Shown here piece by piece: positions 5,402 through 5,791 of a stretch of DNA of 5,791 nt; positions within the stretch are counted from its first letter, which is position 1; each line of letters starts with the position of its first letter. The notes under the pieces are model-generated. The model did not search any database and had not been told where the DNA came from. It saw only the letters and a list, made by a program, of their open reading frames with translations. The stretch lies in assembly GCA_021799405.1 (NCBI GenBank), contig JAJZAL010000305.1, positions 1 to 5,791 of the forward strand, in the 5' to 3' direction. The stretch comes from Acidobacteriota bacterium. GTDB taxonomy: Bacteria > Acidobacteriota > Terriglobia > Terriglobales > Acidobacteriaceae. A program made the position numbers and the translations under genes.

Positions 5402-5791
5402 ATGAGGAATGGAAAGAACCAACACTCAGAATTGCGATGGCTGCTTGGAGCCCTATCCTGGCCATCTCGTCCCCGGCATCTCGCGGTGCTTCTACTCTTG
5501 GCTGTCCCACTGGTAACGCAAGTCCATGGGCAGGAGTTTCGCGCTACGATTACCGGCGAGGTGCAAGATCCCTCAGGCGCCGTCATTCAAAATGCAACCG
5601 TTACCGCGGTCAATGTCGACACCAAGGTCTCCGCCTCCGCAAAGACAGATACCCGAGGCGTCTATTCGCTGCTTTATTTACTGCCGGGAATCTATACGGT
5701 TACAGCCACGGCGCCGCGCTTTCAGACCGAAGTTTACAATCGCGTCCGTCTGGATTCGGGCCAACAATTGGGTCTAAACCTGACCATGAAG
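5402..5791 (+). CDS. TonB-dependent receptor-like outer-membrane protein with carboxypeptidase-regulatory-like domain (5' part)
   Basis: The first 130 codons are present; the gene continues past the right edge. The ATG at 5402 has AGGAG at 5390-5394, 7 nt upstream. A long basic n-region (to about residue 26) leads to a hydrophobic core LAVLLLLAVPLV (27-38) and probable signal peptidase cleavage after VHG (41-43). Residues about 47-130 form a carboxypeptidase-regulatory-like beta-sandwich: ATITGEVQDPSGAVIQNATV, then TDTRGVYSLLYLLPGIYTVTATAPRF and the closing LDSGQQLGLNLTMK. In Acidobacteriota this domain stands at the N-terminus of roughly 1,000-residue Oar-like TonB-dependent receptors that are thought to take up glycans or other large substrates. 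The plug and barrel are outside the window, so the receptor call rests on family habit. The divergent lacI and the 5135-5148 palindrome suggest sugar-responsive control. Confidence 0.8.
   Translation, partial: MRNGKNQHSELRWLLGALSWPSRPRHLAVLLLLAVPLVTQVHGQEFRATITGEVQDPSGAVIQNATVTAVNVDTKVSASAKTDTRGVYSLLYLLPGIYTVTATAPRFQTEVYNRVRLDSGQQLGLNLTMK

Noticed and set aside
5051..5425. Minus-strand open frame of 124 codons in the lacI-receptor spacer.
   Set aside because: Its translation is rich in Arg, Ser, Pro and Leu without a domain, it overlaps the receptor start and ribosome binding site, and no ribosome binding site of its own is seen.
1..5791. tRNA or rRNA genes, CRISPR arrays, complete insertion sequences, known riboswitches.
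   Set aside because: Looked for by eye on both strands; no cloverleaf with a TTCGA arm, no regularly spaced repeats, no transposase and no familiar riboswitch core was seen.

Overview
The window suggests a soil-type member of the Acidobacteriota (Terriglobia such as Granulicella, Terriglobus or Edaphobacter are the closest mental match). The pointer is the gene at the right edge: a secreted protein whose mature part starts with a carboxypeptidase-regulatory-like beta-sandwich, the usual N-terminus of the large Oar-like TonB-dependent receptors that are abundant in that phylum, next to a divergent LacI regulator. This is inference from gene types; no rRNA or marker gene is present.

Layout, left to right: (1) 1-291, minus strand, the first 97 codons of a GntR-family (FadR/FCD type) regulator running off the left edge. 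(2) 292-650, non-coding, with a long 19-bp-arm inverted repeat (388-507) and a palindromic site at 621-633. (3) 651-2021, minus, an L-fucose/L-arabinose isomerase-like protein. (4) 2008-3246, minus, a PfkA-superfamily 6-phosphofructokinase of the PPi-dependent type with altered active-site residues; its 3' end overlaps the isomerase start by 14 nt, so the two form one operon read pfk then isomerase. (5) 3247-3797, the pfk promoter and operators followed by apparently decayed or non-coding DNA. (6) 3798-4826, minus, a full-length LacI-family regulator. (7) 4827-5401, a long divergent spacer with a promoter candidate, a perfect 14-bp LacI-type palindrome, and a short antisense stretch resembling a broken LacI helix-turn-helix. 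(8) 5402-5791, plus, the start of the receptor gene, cut by the right edge.

Two regulatory modules are suggested. First, the 9-bp core TCAAGATGA inside a palindrome lies both in front of gntR (621-633) and over the -35 box of the pfk-isomerase operon (3351-3363), with a third degenerate copy 52 bp (about five helical turns) downstream. This fits an autoregulated GntR repressor controlling a small sugar operon. Second, the central-CG palindrome TGACAGCGCTGTCA lies just downstream of a promoter candidate for the receptor, fitting control by the divergent LacI protein.

The sugar handled by the isomerase and the kinase cannot be read from the sequence. The kinase keeps the catalytic Asp but has GGNGT and TVDNY where relatives carry GG(D/N)D(S/T) and TIDND, so its phosphoryl donor and substrate are open. 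This pair and its operator set are the most interesting part of the window.
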